DNA of 64,000 nucleotides, from contig NZ_CP148048.1 in NCBI RefSeq assembly GCF_037482165.1, forward strand, positions 1,054,001 through 1,118,000. The letters run 5' to 3'. The notes under the pieces were generated by a model. That model ran no database searches. It worked only from the letters and a program-made list of their open reading frames with translations, and was not told where the DNA came from. Each line of letters begins with the position of its first letter. Position 1 is the first letter of the stretch. This DNA comes from Parvimonas micra (GTDB taxonomy: Bacteria; Bacillota; Clostridia; Tissierellales; Peptoniphilaceae). Both the position numbers and the translations under genes were made by a program. Below, in pieces: positions 44,008 through 53,491 of the stretch.

Positions 44008-44036
44008 ATTATAGTGTAGATTGAAAAAAATTTCAA
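44008..44036 (-). promoter_or_regulatory. gcvH promoter
   Basis: TTGAAA (44031-44036), 17-bp spacer, TATAAT (44008-44013) on the minus strand; start of transcription near 44001, leader about 86 nt. Confidence 0.7.
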
Positions 44037-44039
44037 TAC

Positions 44040-44287
44040 CTTTTATTAATTTTTTAGTGTTTTTTTGAAATTTATTCGAAAAAATTTCAAAAATTTTTAA
44101 TTATTTATATTAAAAAGTATAATTGCATTATATTTCGTACCAAATAAAGCATAGTAAAAAATAAAATAGTATGAATTTTTAACATAAATTTTAGCTATAT
44201 ATTTTTACTTTTTTAAAGTATATAATTTTTTTATTTAAATTTTTTAAAAATTTTTTTGGGAAAACTTTTGTTTTTTAATGTTTTTAA
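44040..44287. other. Extremely A+T-rich gene-free spacer between gcvH and guaB
   Basis: About 250 bp with almost no G or C, many T- and A-tracts in both phases and short palindromes (AAAATTT-type). I find no gene, tRNA or conserved riboswitch element in it. It may be intrinsically bent and promoter-supporting (UP-element-like) for the divergent gcvH and guaB promoters. Confidence 0.6.
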
Positions 44288-44315
44288 TTGATTTTTTTAT
44301 AATTTGTTGTATAAT
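44288..44315 (+). promoter_or_regulatory. guaB promoter
   Basis: TTGATT (44288-44293), 16-bp spacer, TATAAT (44310-44315). It gives an A+T-rich leader of about 150 nt to guaB. That leader shows short hairpins (TTGT-TAG-ACAA) but no guanine riboswitch core. Confidence 0.6.
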
Positions 44316-44449
44316 ATATGTTAATATATTTTTTTAGTAAATTTTGTTGTTAGACAATGAATTTTTTATATAACAAAAAAATACAAATTTTATTGTAAAA
44401 TTTTTATTGTCATGAATAAAATTTTTAAAAGTATGTTTATAATAAATAA

Positions 44450-45937
<1,488 letters not shown>

Positions 45938-45941
45938 AGAA

Positions 45942-45973
45942 AAAGGCTATTCGTTTTAAAGCGAATAGCCTTT
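45942..45973. terminator. Bidirectional terminator between guaB and the 45956 gene
   Basis: AAAGGCTATTCG / CGAATAGCCTTT around an 8-nt loop, A-run to the left and T-rich to the right. The stop codon of the convergent kinase-like gene lies in the loop. Confidence 0.88.
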
Positions 45974-46882
45974 ATTATTTTTATAATCAGAATACCATTT
46001 AGGTATAATTGTTTTAAAATTCTCATAATTTTCAAAAGTCTTATAAAATCTTCTCTTCATTCCAAGAATTTCTTTTTCTCCAAATTTTTCAGCCCATTTA
46101 ATTGAATATAAGGTATAACAAGCGACATAAATCGCTTGAATTTTCCAAAATTCATTCGGAACATTATCTTCAAAATAGGAGTCAATCTGCCCTACACAGT
46201 ATGGAATACTAAACTCTATCCCGAAACTTTCTAATTTATAAAATTCCTCATAAGAGTTGGATATTTCCCAACGATTAAAATCTATAACACCTATCTCATT
46301 ATTTTCCATTAAAATTAAATTTGAAGGATGAAAGTCTCCATGTAAATAAGAATAATTTCTACAAACTTTATCTACATTTCTTTTAACATATTCAATAAAT
46401 TTATCGTCATTTTCAACTCTCACATCAGATGACTCATATTTTTCTATTTTATCCAACAATTTTATTTTAAGACAATCATCAAAATTTTTATCCTCAACTT
46501 TTAGACTGTGAATAGCTTTTAGAATTCTCCCCGCTTTTCTTCCAAGTAAATATTGCTCTTCTATTGAAAATTTTGGAAGTTCCTCACTTAAATCAACTCC
46601 GTTAATCCAAGATAAGAGCATATAGACATTCTTTTTATCATTACATATTCCAAAACTTATAGGCTTTGACATTTCAAAGCCCAGTTTAGAAAATTTTGAA
46701 ATAACTTCATATTCTTCCATTTTTTGTTCATAAAGAGAAATGTCAGATAATCTTAAAAGCAAATACTCATCTTTATTTTTTAATTTTATCTTAAACTTTT
46801 CATCTTTAGAATATCCTTTATTTATTTTCTCAACACTTTCTACATCTTCCAGTTCTTTTATATCTTTTAAAAATTCAAACAT
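45956..46882 (-). CDS. Aminoglycoside phosphotransferase-family kinase
   Basis: 308-residue protein-kinase-like (APH/choline kinase) enzyme. ATP-site Lys in LLLRLSDIS region, catalytic loop YLHGDFHPSNLIL with Asp and Asn, and metal-binding IGVIDFNRWEISN. The organisation EQKMEEYEVISKFSKLGFEM and GRILKAIHSL fits the APH family, whose members phosphorylate small molecules (choline, sugars, macrolides). Last gene of the ribF-galE operon, 15 bp after the TIGR01440 gene. Not evidence of resistance. Confidence 0.85.
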   Translation of the reverse strand: MFEFLKDIKELEDVESVEKINKGYSKDEKFKIKLKNKDEYLLLRLSDISLYEQKMEEYEVISKFSKLGFEMSKPISFGICNDKKNVYMLLSWINGVDLSEELPKFSIEEQYLLGRKAGRILKAIHSLKVEDKNFDDCLKIKLLDKIEKYESSDVRVENDDKFIEYVKRNVDKVCRNYSYLHGDFHPSNLILMENNEIGVIDFNRWEISNSYEEFYKLESFGIEFSIPYCVGQIDSYFEDNVPNEFWKIQAIYVACYTLYSIKWAEKFGEKEILGMKRRFYKTFENYENFKTIIPKWYSDYKNNKGYSL

Positions 46883-46897
46883 ATATTCTCCAATTAA

Positions 46898-47440
46898 TTA
46901 TTGATAAACTGCTCTACTTCCTCCAATCAATTTCGGTCTTGAAGTTAATGCTGTTAAATGTGCATTTCCTATTTCTTTTATTGATAATCTTACTGGTATC
47001 TGAACAAATTTAACATGCATTCCGATTGATGTATCTCCAATATCAAGTCCTGCTTTTGCAACTATTTTTTCTACAACCACAGGATTTTTAAATAATTCGT
47101 ATGCAGAAGTAGCTACTCCACCACCCGCATTTTTTTGTGGTACTACATTAACTATTTCAAAATTATTTTTAATTGCAACTTCTTTTTCTATAACTATTGC
47201 TCTATTCAAATGTTCACAACATTGAACAGCAAAATTAACTTTAATTTTATCTAACTTTTCTTTTATAGTTTCAACAATTAGCTTTCCTACTTCAATATCA
47301 GTATCTTTTCCTATATGTTTTCCTTTCACCTCACTTGTACTACAACCTAAAACAAAGATGTCTCCCTCTTCAAATTTAGCTTTTTCGATAAGTTCATCCA
47401 TACAAATTTCTAAATCTTCTCTAATTTTACCTAAATCCAT
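46898..47440 (-). CDS. TIGR01440 (YwlG-type, DUF436) family protein
   Basis: 180 residues, typical length. Recognisable phrases: DIFVLGCSTSEVKGKHIG, FAVQCCEHLNRAIVIE, VPQKNAGGGVATSAYE and GDTSIGMHVKFVQIPVRLS. The family is widespread in Firmicutes and uncharacterised. RBS AGGAGG. Within the ribF operon; the neighbours do not suggest a role. Confidence 0.9.
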   Translation of the reverse strand: MDLGKIREDLEICMDELIEKAKFEEGDIFVLGCSTSEVKGKHIGKDTDIEVGKLIVETIKEKLDKIKVNFAVQCCEHLNRAIVIEKEVAIKNNFEIVNVVPQKNAGGGVATSAYELFKNPVVVEKIVAKAGLDIGDTSIGMHVKFVQIPVRLSIKEIGNAHLTALTSRPKLIGGSRAVYQ

Positions 47441-47449
47441 AACGACCTC

Positions 47450-48784
47450 CTAAAAAGTACTAATCTTTTTAACAGTTTTTAAAAGCAAGATTAATCCTGT
47501 TACAGCAGAAATAAAATCAACTATTGGATAACTAATCCATGCTCCTAAAACACCAAATCTTCCTACCATAATTATAACTATCGGAATATATAGAAGTGTT
47601 TCTCTATAAATTGATAAGAAAAAATTGTATTTTTCCTTGCCGACTGATTGAAAAAAGTATATACAAATGTAATAAAAACTTAAAATTGGAAAAACTAGAA
47701 TTACATATTTAAAACTATCTGCAGCCATTTGTAAAAGTCTTTCGTCTTTTAGAAATAGACCTATAATAAATTTAACATTATAATTCATAAATATCCATAT
47801 AAGAGTGGATAATGAAAATACAAAAATAAATCCTGTTTTTAAAATTTTCTTGATTTTAACAAAATTTTTCGCTCCATAGTTAAATGAAATAAGTGGTTGA
47901 ATTGAACTACTTACTCCTATCATTGCAACAAACATAAACATAGAAACTTTTGTTATTACTCCTACTAGAATAATCGCATCATTACCGCCAACCGGCAAAA
48001 GTAAATGATTAAGTACACTAATTAAAATGGCATCTGAAAATTCTATTATAAATGAAGAAAAACCTATTGTCAAAATATTAAATGAAATTTTGGGGTCAAG
48101 TCTTGGAATTAAAGAAAAATTATTTTCTTTCTGTAATTTTTTTACAAAGATAAGTGAAAATAAAAAAGATATAAATTGGCTCGAAATAGTGGCAATCGCC
48201 GCTCCTTCAACAGCCATGTTCAAATTTTTAATTAAAATATAATCTACAAATATATTTATTAAAGCTCCGATACTTGAAGCAATTAACATAACTTTCATAT
48301 TTCCGTAAGCTATGTTCATATAACCGAAAACCGTTGTAAAAGCTAAAAATATACTACCAAACATAACTATTCTTAGATACTTGATAGAATATATCAATAT
48401 ATCATTTCTAGCACCTAAAAACATACAAATATTCTCAACAAAAAGAATTGAAATAATTGTAATTGCAAATATAATAAGTAAAGTTAGTCCGTTTACCGCT
48501 GTTGTATATTTTGTTATATCTTTATTTCTTTTTTCTCCAAGTCTTCTGGAAATTAAATTTGAAACTCCTATACCAAGACAAACAGAAATTGCAATAACAA
48601 GTCTTTGTAGCGGAAAAACTACACTTAAAGCTCCGATTGAATCGGCTCCGACATATCTACCAACGAAAAATGTATCAACCATATTATATAATTCCGCAAT
48701 AAGAATACTCAAAATTCCCGGTATTGCAAAATGTAATATCGCCTTAACTATATTATTTTCGTAGTAAATACTTTTCGTGTCCAT
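47450..48784 (-). CDS. MATE-family multidrug/organic cation efflux protein
   Basis: 444 residues with 12 predicted helices in two six-helix bundles; opens FAIPGILSILIAELYNMVDTFFVGRYVG, here split as FAIPGILSILIAELYNM then VDTFFVGRYVG, the hallmark first helix of the DinF/NorM group. PIVDFISAVTGLILLLK near the C terminus. Exports drugs or metabolites with Na+ or H+. Start ATG has AGAGG. Part of the ribF operon. Confidence 0.92.
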   Translation of the reverse strand: MDTKSIYYENNIVKAILHFAIPGILSILIAELYNMVDTFFVGRYVGADSIGALSVVFPLQRLVIAISVCLGIGVSNLISRRLGEKRNKDITKYTTAVNGLTLLIIFAITIISILFVENICMFLGARNDILIYSIKYLRIVMFGSIFLAFTTVFGYMNIAYGNMKVMLIASSIGALINIFVDYILIKNLNMAVEGAAIATISSQFISFLFSLIFVKKLQKENNFSLIPRLDPKISFNILTIGFSSFIIEFSDAILISVLNHLLLPVGGNDAIILVGVITKVSMFMFVAMIGVSSSIQPLISFNYGAKNFVKIKKILKTGFIFVFSLSTLIWIFMNYNVKFIIGLFLKDERLLQMAADSFKYVILVFPILSFYYICIYFFQSVGKEKYNFFLSIYRETLLYIPIVIIMVGRFGVLGAWISYPIVDFISAVTGLILLLKTVKKISTF

Positions 48785-48796
48785 TTTTAAACCTCT

Positions 48797-49813
48797 TTAA
48801 TCCTCATATCCATTTGGATTATTCACTTGCCATCTCCAACTGTCTTCACACATTTCTCTTATTCCATATTTAGCTTCCCAGCCAAGCTCTTCCTTTGCCT
48901 TAGTAGAATCAGCATAACATTCTGCAATATCTCCGCTTCTTCTTGGAGTAACTACATATTTTATCTTTTTACCTGTAACTTCTTCAAAATTTTTAATCAT
49001 ATCAAGAACACTATAACCTTCACCTGTTCCAAGATTATAAATTCTAACAGCCTTACTATCTTCAAACTTTTTAATTGCCTTTATATGACCTAATGCTAAA
49101 TCTAAAACATGAATATAATCTCTTACACCTGTTCCATCTTTTGTTTCATAGTCATCTCCAAAGACTCTAACATAATCCAATTTACCAACTGCTACTTGAG
49201 TTATATATGGAACTAAATTATTAGGAATTCCATTCGGATTTTCTCCTATTCTACCACTCTTATGAGCTCCAATTGGATTAAAATATCTAAGAAGAATAAC
49301 ATTCCATTCATTATCAGAAATATATAAATCTGTAAAAATTTCTTCTAAAAATAATTTTGTTCTTCCATAAGGATTAGTTACAGAAAGTGAAAAATCTTCT
49401 TTTATAGGAACTGATTTTGGCTTCCCATAAACAGTAGCAGAAGAGCTGAAAATTAAATTTTTTACATTAAATTCTCTCATAACTTCTATAAGTTTTATAC
49501 TTCCGTTAATATTATTATCATAATATTCTATAGGTTTTTCAACAGATTCTCCAACAGCCTTAAGCCCTGCAAAGTGAATTACTCCATAAATATCATTTTC
49601 TGAAAAAATCTTTCTAAGTATTTCTTTGTCTCTAATATCACCTTTGTAGAATTTGAATTTTTTACCACTAAGTTCTTCAATTATCTTTAAAACTTTTTCG
49701 CTGGAGTTGTAAAAATTATCAATTATTACAACTTCATATCCTTCATTTAAAAGTTCTATACAAGTATGAGAGCCAATATATCCTGCCCCTCCGGTAACTA
49801 AAATTTGTTTCAT
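48797..49813 (-). CDS. galE: UDP-glucose 4-epimerase
   Basis: 338-residue extended short-chain dehydrogenase interconverting UDP-glucose and UDP-galactose. NAD-binding GGAGYIGSH (7-15), catalytic SSATVYG and YGRTK (Tyr and Lys about 149 and 153), substrate-binding NLVPYITQVAVGK and GDDYETKDGTGVRDYIHVLD. Provides precursors for surface glycans. RBS AGGAGA. No other Leloir genes nearby. Confidence 0.95.
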   Translation of the reverse strand: MKQILVTGGAGYIGSHTCIELLNEGYEVVIIDNFYNSSEKVLKIIEELSGKKFKFYKGDIRDKEILRKIFSENDIYGVIHFAGLKAVGESVEKPIEYYDNNINGSIKLIEVMREFNVKNLIFSSSATVYGKPKSVPIKEDFSLSVTNPYGRTKLFLEEIFTDLYISDNEWNVILLRYFNPIGAHKSGRIGENPNGIPNNLVPYITQVAVGKLDYVRVFGDDYETKDGTGVRDYIHVLDLALGHIKAIKKFEDSKAVRIYNLGTGEGYSVLDMIKNFEEVTGKKIKYVVTPRRSGDIAECYADSTKAKEELGWEAKYGIREMCEDSWRWQVNNPNGYED

Positions 49814-49822
49814 ATTTATCTC

Positions 49823-50749
49823 CTATTTTATATTCTTAATTAATTCTCTACATCTAATTTCGTCTTTTTTTAATTGATCTATGAGTTCCTCAACAGAATT
49901 AAACTTTATATTATCCCTAAGTCTTTTTAAAAAGCAAAGTTCAATATCTTTTCCATAAATATCTTTATCAAAATCAAATATATGCGATTCTATCGTGGAT
50001 TTTTTGTTATCAAAAGTTGGATTATATCCAACACTTGAAAAACTAAAATATCCCTTACCATCTACTATAGTTTTGGTAAAATAGACTCCCTCTTTTACCA
50101 TAACATAATTAAAAGAAATCTCCAAATTTGCTGTAGGATAACCAAGATTTCTTCCTCTTTGAAAGCCGTGAGTTACTTTTCCCTTAATTGAATAACTATC
50201 TCCCAACAAATCATTTGCCAATTCAATTTTTCCTGATTTTATGTATTCAATTATTTTTGTACTACTAATCTCAATATTATCATAGCGTAATTTATCAATA
50301 ATGGTACAAGATAGACACCTTTCTTTCATATAAGACTTTATAAAATCAGTATTTCCTTCACGATTTTTTGAAAATTTATAATCTTCTCCAACCACAATAT
50401 GTTTTATATTTAGATTGATAGTTAAAAAATCTAAAAATTCTTTCGGTGAAAGATTTTTAATTTTTTCAGAAAATTCAATACTAAAAACATAATCTATTTT
50501 AAAACTTTCAAGTTTTTTTAATTTATCCTCAAAAGACATTATCCTACTTGCGTTTTGATGAAAAATCAAATCTTTTGTATGGTTTTCAAAGAGAAAAACT
50601 GCACTCTTATAACCTTTATCTAATTTTACATTATTTAATTCCGAAATCAATTTTTGATGTCCTCTATGAAAGCCATCAAAATTTCCTAGAGCTACAACAA
50701 TGTCATCAAATTTAAAATCACTTTCCAAATTTAATTTAAAATGCTCCAT
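49823..50749 (-). CDS. ribF: Bifunctional riboflavin kinase / FAD synthetase
   Basis: 308 residues. N-terminal FMN adenylyltransferase (1-180) with VVALGNFDGFHRGHQKLI and VVGEDYKFSKNREG; C-terminal riboflavin kinase (190-308) with VTHGFQRGRNLGYPTANLEI. Makes FMN and FAD from riboflavin. First gene of a five-gene operon with its own promoter; no FMN riboswitch, as the upstream gap is too short. Confidence 0.95.
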   Translation of the reverse strand: MEHFKLNLESDFKFDDIVVALGNFDGFHRGHQKLISELNNVKLDKGYKSAVFLFENHTKDLIFHQNASRIMSFEDKLKKLESFKIDYVFSIEFSEKIKNLSPKEFLDFLTINLNIKHIVVGEDYKFSKNREGNTDFIKSYMKERCLSCTIIDKLRYDNIEISSTKIIEYIKSGKIELANDLLGDSYSIKGKVTHGFQRGRNLGYPTANLEISFNYVMVKEGVYFTKTIVDGKGYFSFSSVGYNPTFDNKKSTIESHIFDFDKDIYGKDIELCFLKRLRDNIKFNSVEELIDQLKKDEIRCRELIKNIK

Positions 50750-50782
50750 AAAAACCTCTTATTTAATCCATATTTTACAATA

Positions 50783-50811
50783 ATTATACAACAAAAAGTA
50801 CTTAATTTCAA
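50783..50811 (-). promoter_or_regulatory. ribF operon promoter
   Basis: TTGAAA (50806-50811), 17-bp spacer, TATAAT (50783-50788) on the minus strand. The spacer contains one arm of the inverted repeat at 50795-50833. Confidence 0.65.
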
Positions 50812-50833
50812 TTTTAGAAATCGTAAGTACTTT
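50795..50833 (-). repeat. Inverted repeat overlapping the ribF promoter
   Basis: AAAGTACTTA (50795-50804) and TAAGTACTTT (50824-50833), perfect 10-bp arms flanking the ribF -35. On the minus strand TTTTTG follows, so it could be a second terminator after mrp. Its overlap with the promoter also permits an operator role. Confidence 0.55.
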
Positions 50834-50863
50834 AAGTCTATAAAAAATCTTATTTTTACCACA

Positions 50864-50892
50864 TAAAAAAACACGTTCGTTTTGAACGCGTT
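50864..50892 (-). terminator. mrp terminator
   Basis: AACGCGTTC / GAACGTGTT on the minus strand (one G-U pair), 5-nt loop, followed by T7; just after the mrp stop. Confidence 0.82.
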
Positions 50893-50896
50893 CTCT

Positions 50897-51733
50897 CTAT
50901 AATTTTTCTATTGCATCTAATATATCTGATAAGCAATCAGTATCTAATTTTTCTGCTTCACCTTCATCAACCATTTCAGGTATATTTTTATTTAGAGGTA
51001 TCTTTGCAACATTTGTAAGACCGAATTTTCTTGAGATATAAGGTAAATCACTTTCACCGAATATATTTACTTCTTCATTACAGCAAGGACATTTAAAATA
51101 GCTCATATTTTCAACTATTCCTATAATTGGAATATTCATCATTCTTGCCATCTTAACTGCTTTTTCTACAATCATAGAAACTAAATCTTGAGGAGATGTT
51201 ACAATTATAATTCCATCTACAGGTAAAGATTGGAAAACAGTTAGAGGAACGTCACCTGTTCCTGGTGGCATATCTACAAACATATAATCCACATTTTCCC
51301 ATACTACATCTGTCCAAAATTGTTTTATTACTCCACCTATAACAGGTCCTCTCCAAATTACAGGATCAGTTTCTTTTTCGAGCAATAAATTTATACTCAT
51401 TATTTTAATTCCATTTTCAGTTGTACAAGGAATGATTCCTCTTTCATCGATTTGAGCTTTTCTGTCAATCCCAAATGACTTAGGTATTGATGGGCCAGTA
51501 ACATCAGCATCTAAAATACCAACTTCCTTACCTCTCTTCATCATTCCTGTAGCAAGCATAGAAGTTATTAAAGATTTTCCAACTCCTCCTTTACCACTTA
51601 TAACACCAATAACTTTTTTTATATCACTAAATTGGTTTTGGTCAACCAATAAGCTTTCAAACTCTTCTGATACTCCACAGCTTGATGCACTAGGGCATCC
51701 TGAGCATCCTCCTGAACTACAACTATCACTCAT
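50897..51733 (-). CDS. mrp: Mrp/NBP35-type iron-sulfur carrier ATPase
   Basis: 278-residue P-loop ATPase of the ApbC/Nbp35 group, which assembles or carries Fe-S clusters. Deviant Walker A GKGGVGKS (47-54), MFVDMPPGTGDVPLT, and the cluster-bridging CxxC at Cys215-Cys218. The N terminus is Cys-rich (Cys5, 10, 13, 19), as in clostridial Nbp35-like forms, and could bind a second cluster. No N-terminal DUF59 domain. It begins 12 bp after the ABC exporter gene, apparently in the same transcript. Confidence 0.93.
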   Translation of the reverse strand: MSDSCSSGGCSGCPSASSCGVSEEFESLLVDQNQFSDIKKVIGVISGKGGVGKSLITSMLATGMMKRGKEVGILDADVTGPSIPKSFGIDRKAQIDERGIIPCTTENGIKIMSINLLLEKETDPVIWRGPVIGGVIKQFWTDVVWENVDYMFVDMPPGTGDVPLTVFQSLPVDGIIIVTSPQDLVSMIVEKAVKMARMMNIPIIGIVENMSYFKCPCCNEEVNIFGESDLPYISRKFGLTNVAKIPLNKNIPEMVDEGEAEKLDTDCLSDILDAIEKL

Positions 51734-51745
51734 AATAACATCCTC

Positions 51746-53491
51746 CTATATTTTCAGTTCTTCAGAAATATACATTTTATAGTAAATTCCTTTTTTCTCT
51801 AATAATTCTAAATGTGTTCCTTGTTCAAGAATATTTCCATTTTCAATCAAAACAATTTTATCACAATGCTTAATTGTTGATAATCTATGAGCAACAATAA
51901 TAGATGTCTTTCCTTCTAAAATATCCTTCATCTTATTTTGAATAATTTTTTCAGTTTCAGTATCTATTGAAGAAGTTGCCTCATCCAATATTAACAATTT
52001 AGGATTTTTTATCAAAGCTCTTGCAAAAGATATTAATTGCTTTTGACCGTTTGATATATTATACCCATTTTCTCCAATGACCGTATCTATCCCGTCAGGT
52101 AATTTAAAAACAAAATCATCTATTCCCAACAAACTACAAACTTCTAAAATTTCATCATCAGAAGCATCCTCGTTTCCAAACTTAATATTATCTTTAATAG
52201 AAATAGAGAAAAGCTGGGGTTGTTGTAATACATAACCTAAATTATTGTACAGACTAGTTTTATCAATATTTTTGTAATTTATTCCATCAAGATAAATATC
52301 TCCAGAAGTTGGATTATAAAATTTACAAATCAAATTAACTATTGTTGATTTTCCACTTCCAGTACTACCGATAAAAGCAACACTTTCTCCTTTTTTAATT
52401 TCAAAATTAAAATCTTTTAAAATTAATTTATCATCATCAAAATAATGGAAACTTACATTTTCAAATTTTATATTTCCTTCAAAGTTTAAATCACTTTTTT
52501 GATTTTCAATAATTTCATCTTCTTCATATAAAATTTGAAAAACTCTTTCCGCAGATGCCTGTGCAGATTTTAAATCAGTAAAAATCTGTGCAAGCATTTT
52601 AAATGGTTCAAATATTTGAAAACTATAAGTTAAAAAACTCAAAAAAGCTCCATAGGTCATAACATTTTTCATAACTGAAATTGATGAAAAATTAAAAGCA
52701 AAACCGACGCCAATACTTGCAACAAACATAACAGCAGGCACAAAAATTGCTGAAATAAGTATAGATCTTAAATTGTATTTCCTATACTTTTCGTTAAATA
52801 CCTTAAATTCTTTTTTCTTTTTGTCTTCAATTCCAAGCGATTTAATTGTCTTTATATAACTTAATGACTCCGTATAGCTTCTTATAATTTTAGAGTTATA
52901 ATCCCTTACCTTTCTTTGAAATTTCAAAATATTTTTTTGAAAAATTAAAGTTACAATATAGATTGCTGGTAAAATCAAAAATAACATCAAAGTCAATGTA
53001 TAACTTAGATATAGCATTATTATTATTGATATTAGCAAAACAATTATACTATGACAGGCATCTATAACTCCCCAACTAAAAACTTCACTTAATTTTTGAA
53101 CATCTGAAGTTAATCTGGAAATCAGTTCGCCTGTTTCATATTTCTTTATATTAGTTACTGAAAATTTCTCAATTTTCTCAAAAACTGATTTTCTTATTTC
53201 CTTTGATACTTGATATTCAAGCTTACCTCCAAAAACATAGAAGCTATAAATTGCAAGAGTTGAAATTATTACAAGTGAAAAAAATCCAATCCCCGCAAAA
53301 ATAAAACCCTTTAAATTCTGTTTTGTGATAAAATCGTCAGTTAATAATTTTATAGATAAAGGTACAACTGCTTGTAAAATTCCAGAAATCAAAACTACAA
53401 ACATAAGCATATAAAGTTTTTTGTATTCTATTTTATAAAATTTTATTAAATCTCTAAAAACATTTATATTTACAACTTTCTTTTTATTCAT
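51746..53491 (-). CDS. Heterodimeric ABC exporter 2, catalytic-site half
   Basis: 581-residue half-transporter: six helices (1-320) and a nucleotide-binding domain with Walker A GSTGSGKST (about 375), degenerate signature YNISNGQKQLIS, Walker B LLILDEATSSID with catalytic Glu, and switch His in IVAHRLST. Pairs with 53484-55274, which has the complementary defects. Same arrangement as the exporter at 7052-10613, but the proteins are clearly different in sequence. Start overlaps the upstream gene by 8 bp. Confidence 0.92.
   Translation of the reverse strand: MNKKKVVNINVFRDLIKFYKIEYKKLYMLMFVVLISGILQAVVPLSIKLLTDDFITKQNLKGFIFAGIGFFSLVIISTLAIYSFYVFGGKLEYQVSKEIRKSVFEKIEKFSVTNIKKYETGELISRLTSDVQKLSEVFSWGVIDACHSIIVLLISIIIMLYLSYTLTLMLFLILPAIYIVTLIFQKNILKFQRKVRDYNSKIIRSYTESLSYIKTIKSLGIEDKKKKEFKVFNEKYRKYNLRSILISAIFVPAVMFVASIGVGFAFNFSSISVMKNVMTYGAFLSFLTYSFQIFEPFKMLAQIFTDLKSAQASAERVFQILYEEDEIIENQKSDLNFEGNIKFENVSFHYFDDDKLILKDFNFEIKKGESVAFIGSTGSGKSTIVNLICKFYNPTSGDIYLDGINYKNIDKTSLYNNLGYVLQQPQLFSISIKDNIKFGNEDASDDEILEVCSLLGIDDFVFKLPDGIDTVIGENGYNISNGQKQLISFARALIKNPKLLILDEATSSIDTETEKIIQNKMKDILEGKTSIIVAHRLSTIKHCDKIVLIENGNILEQGTHLELLEKKGIYYKMYISEELKI

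Noticed and set aside
50750-50896. FMN riboswitch upstream of ribF
   Set aside because: The gap is under 150 bp, filled by a terminator, an inverted repeat and a promoter, and none of the conserved FMN-element sequence is visible.
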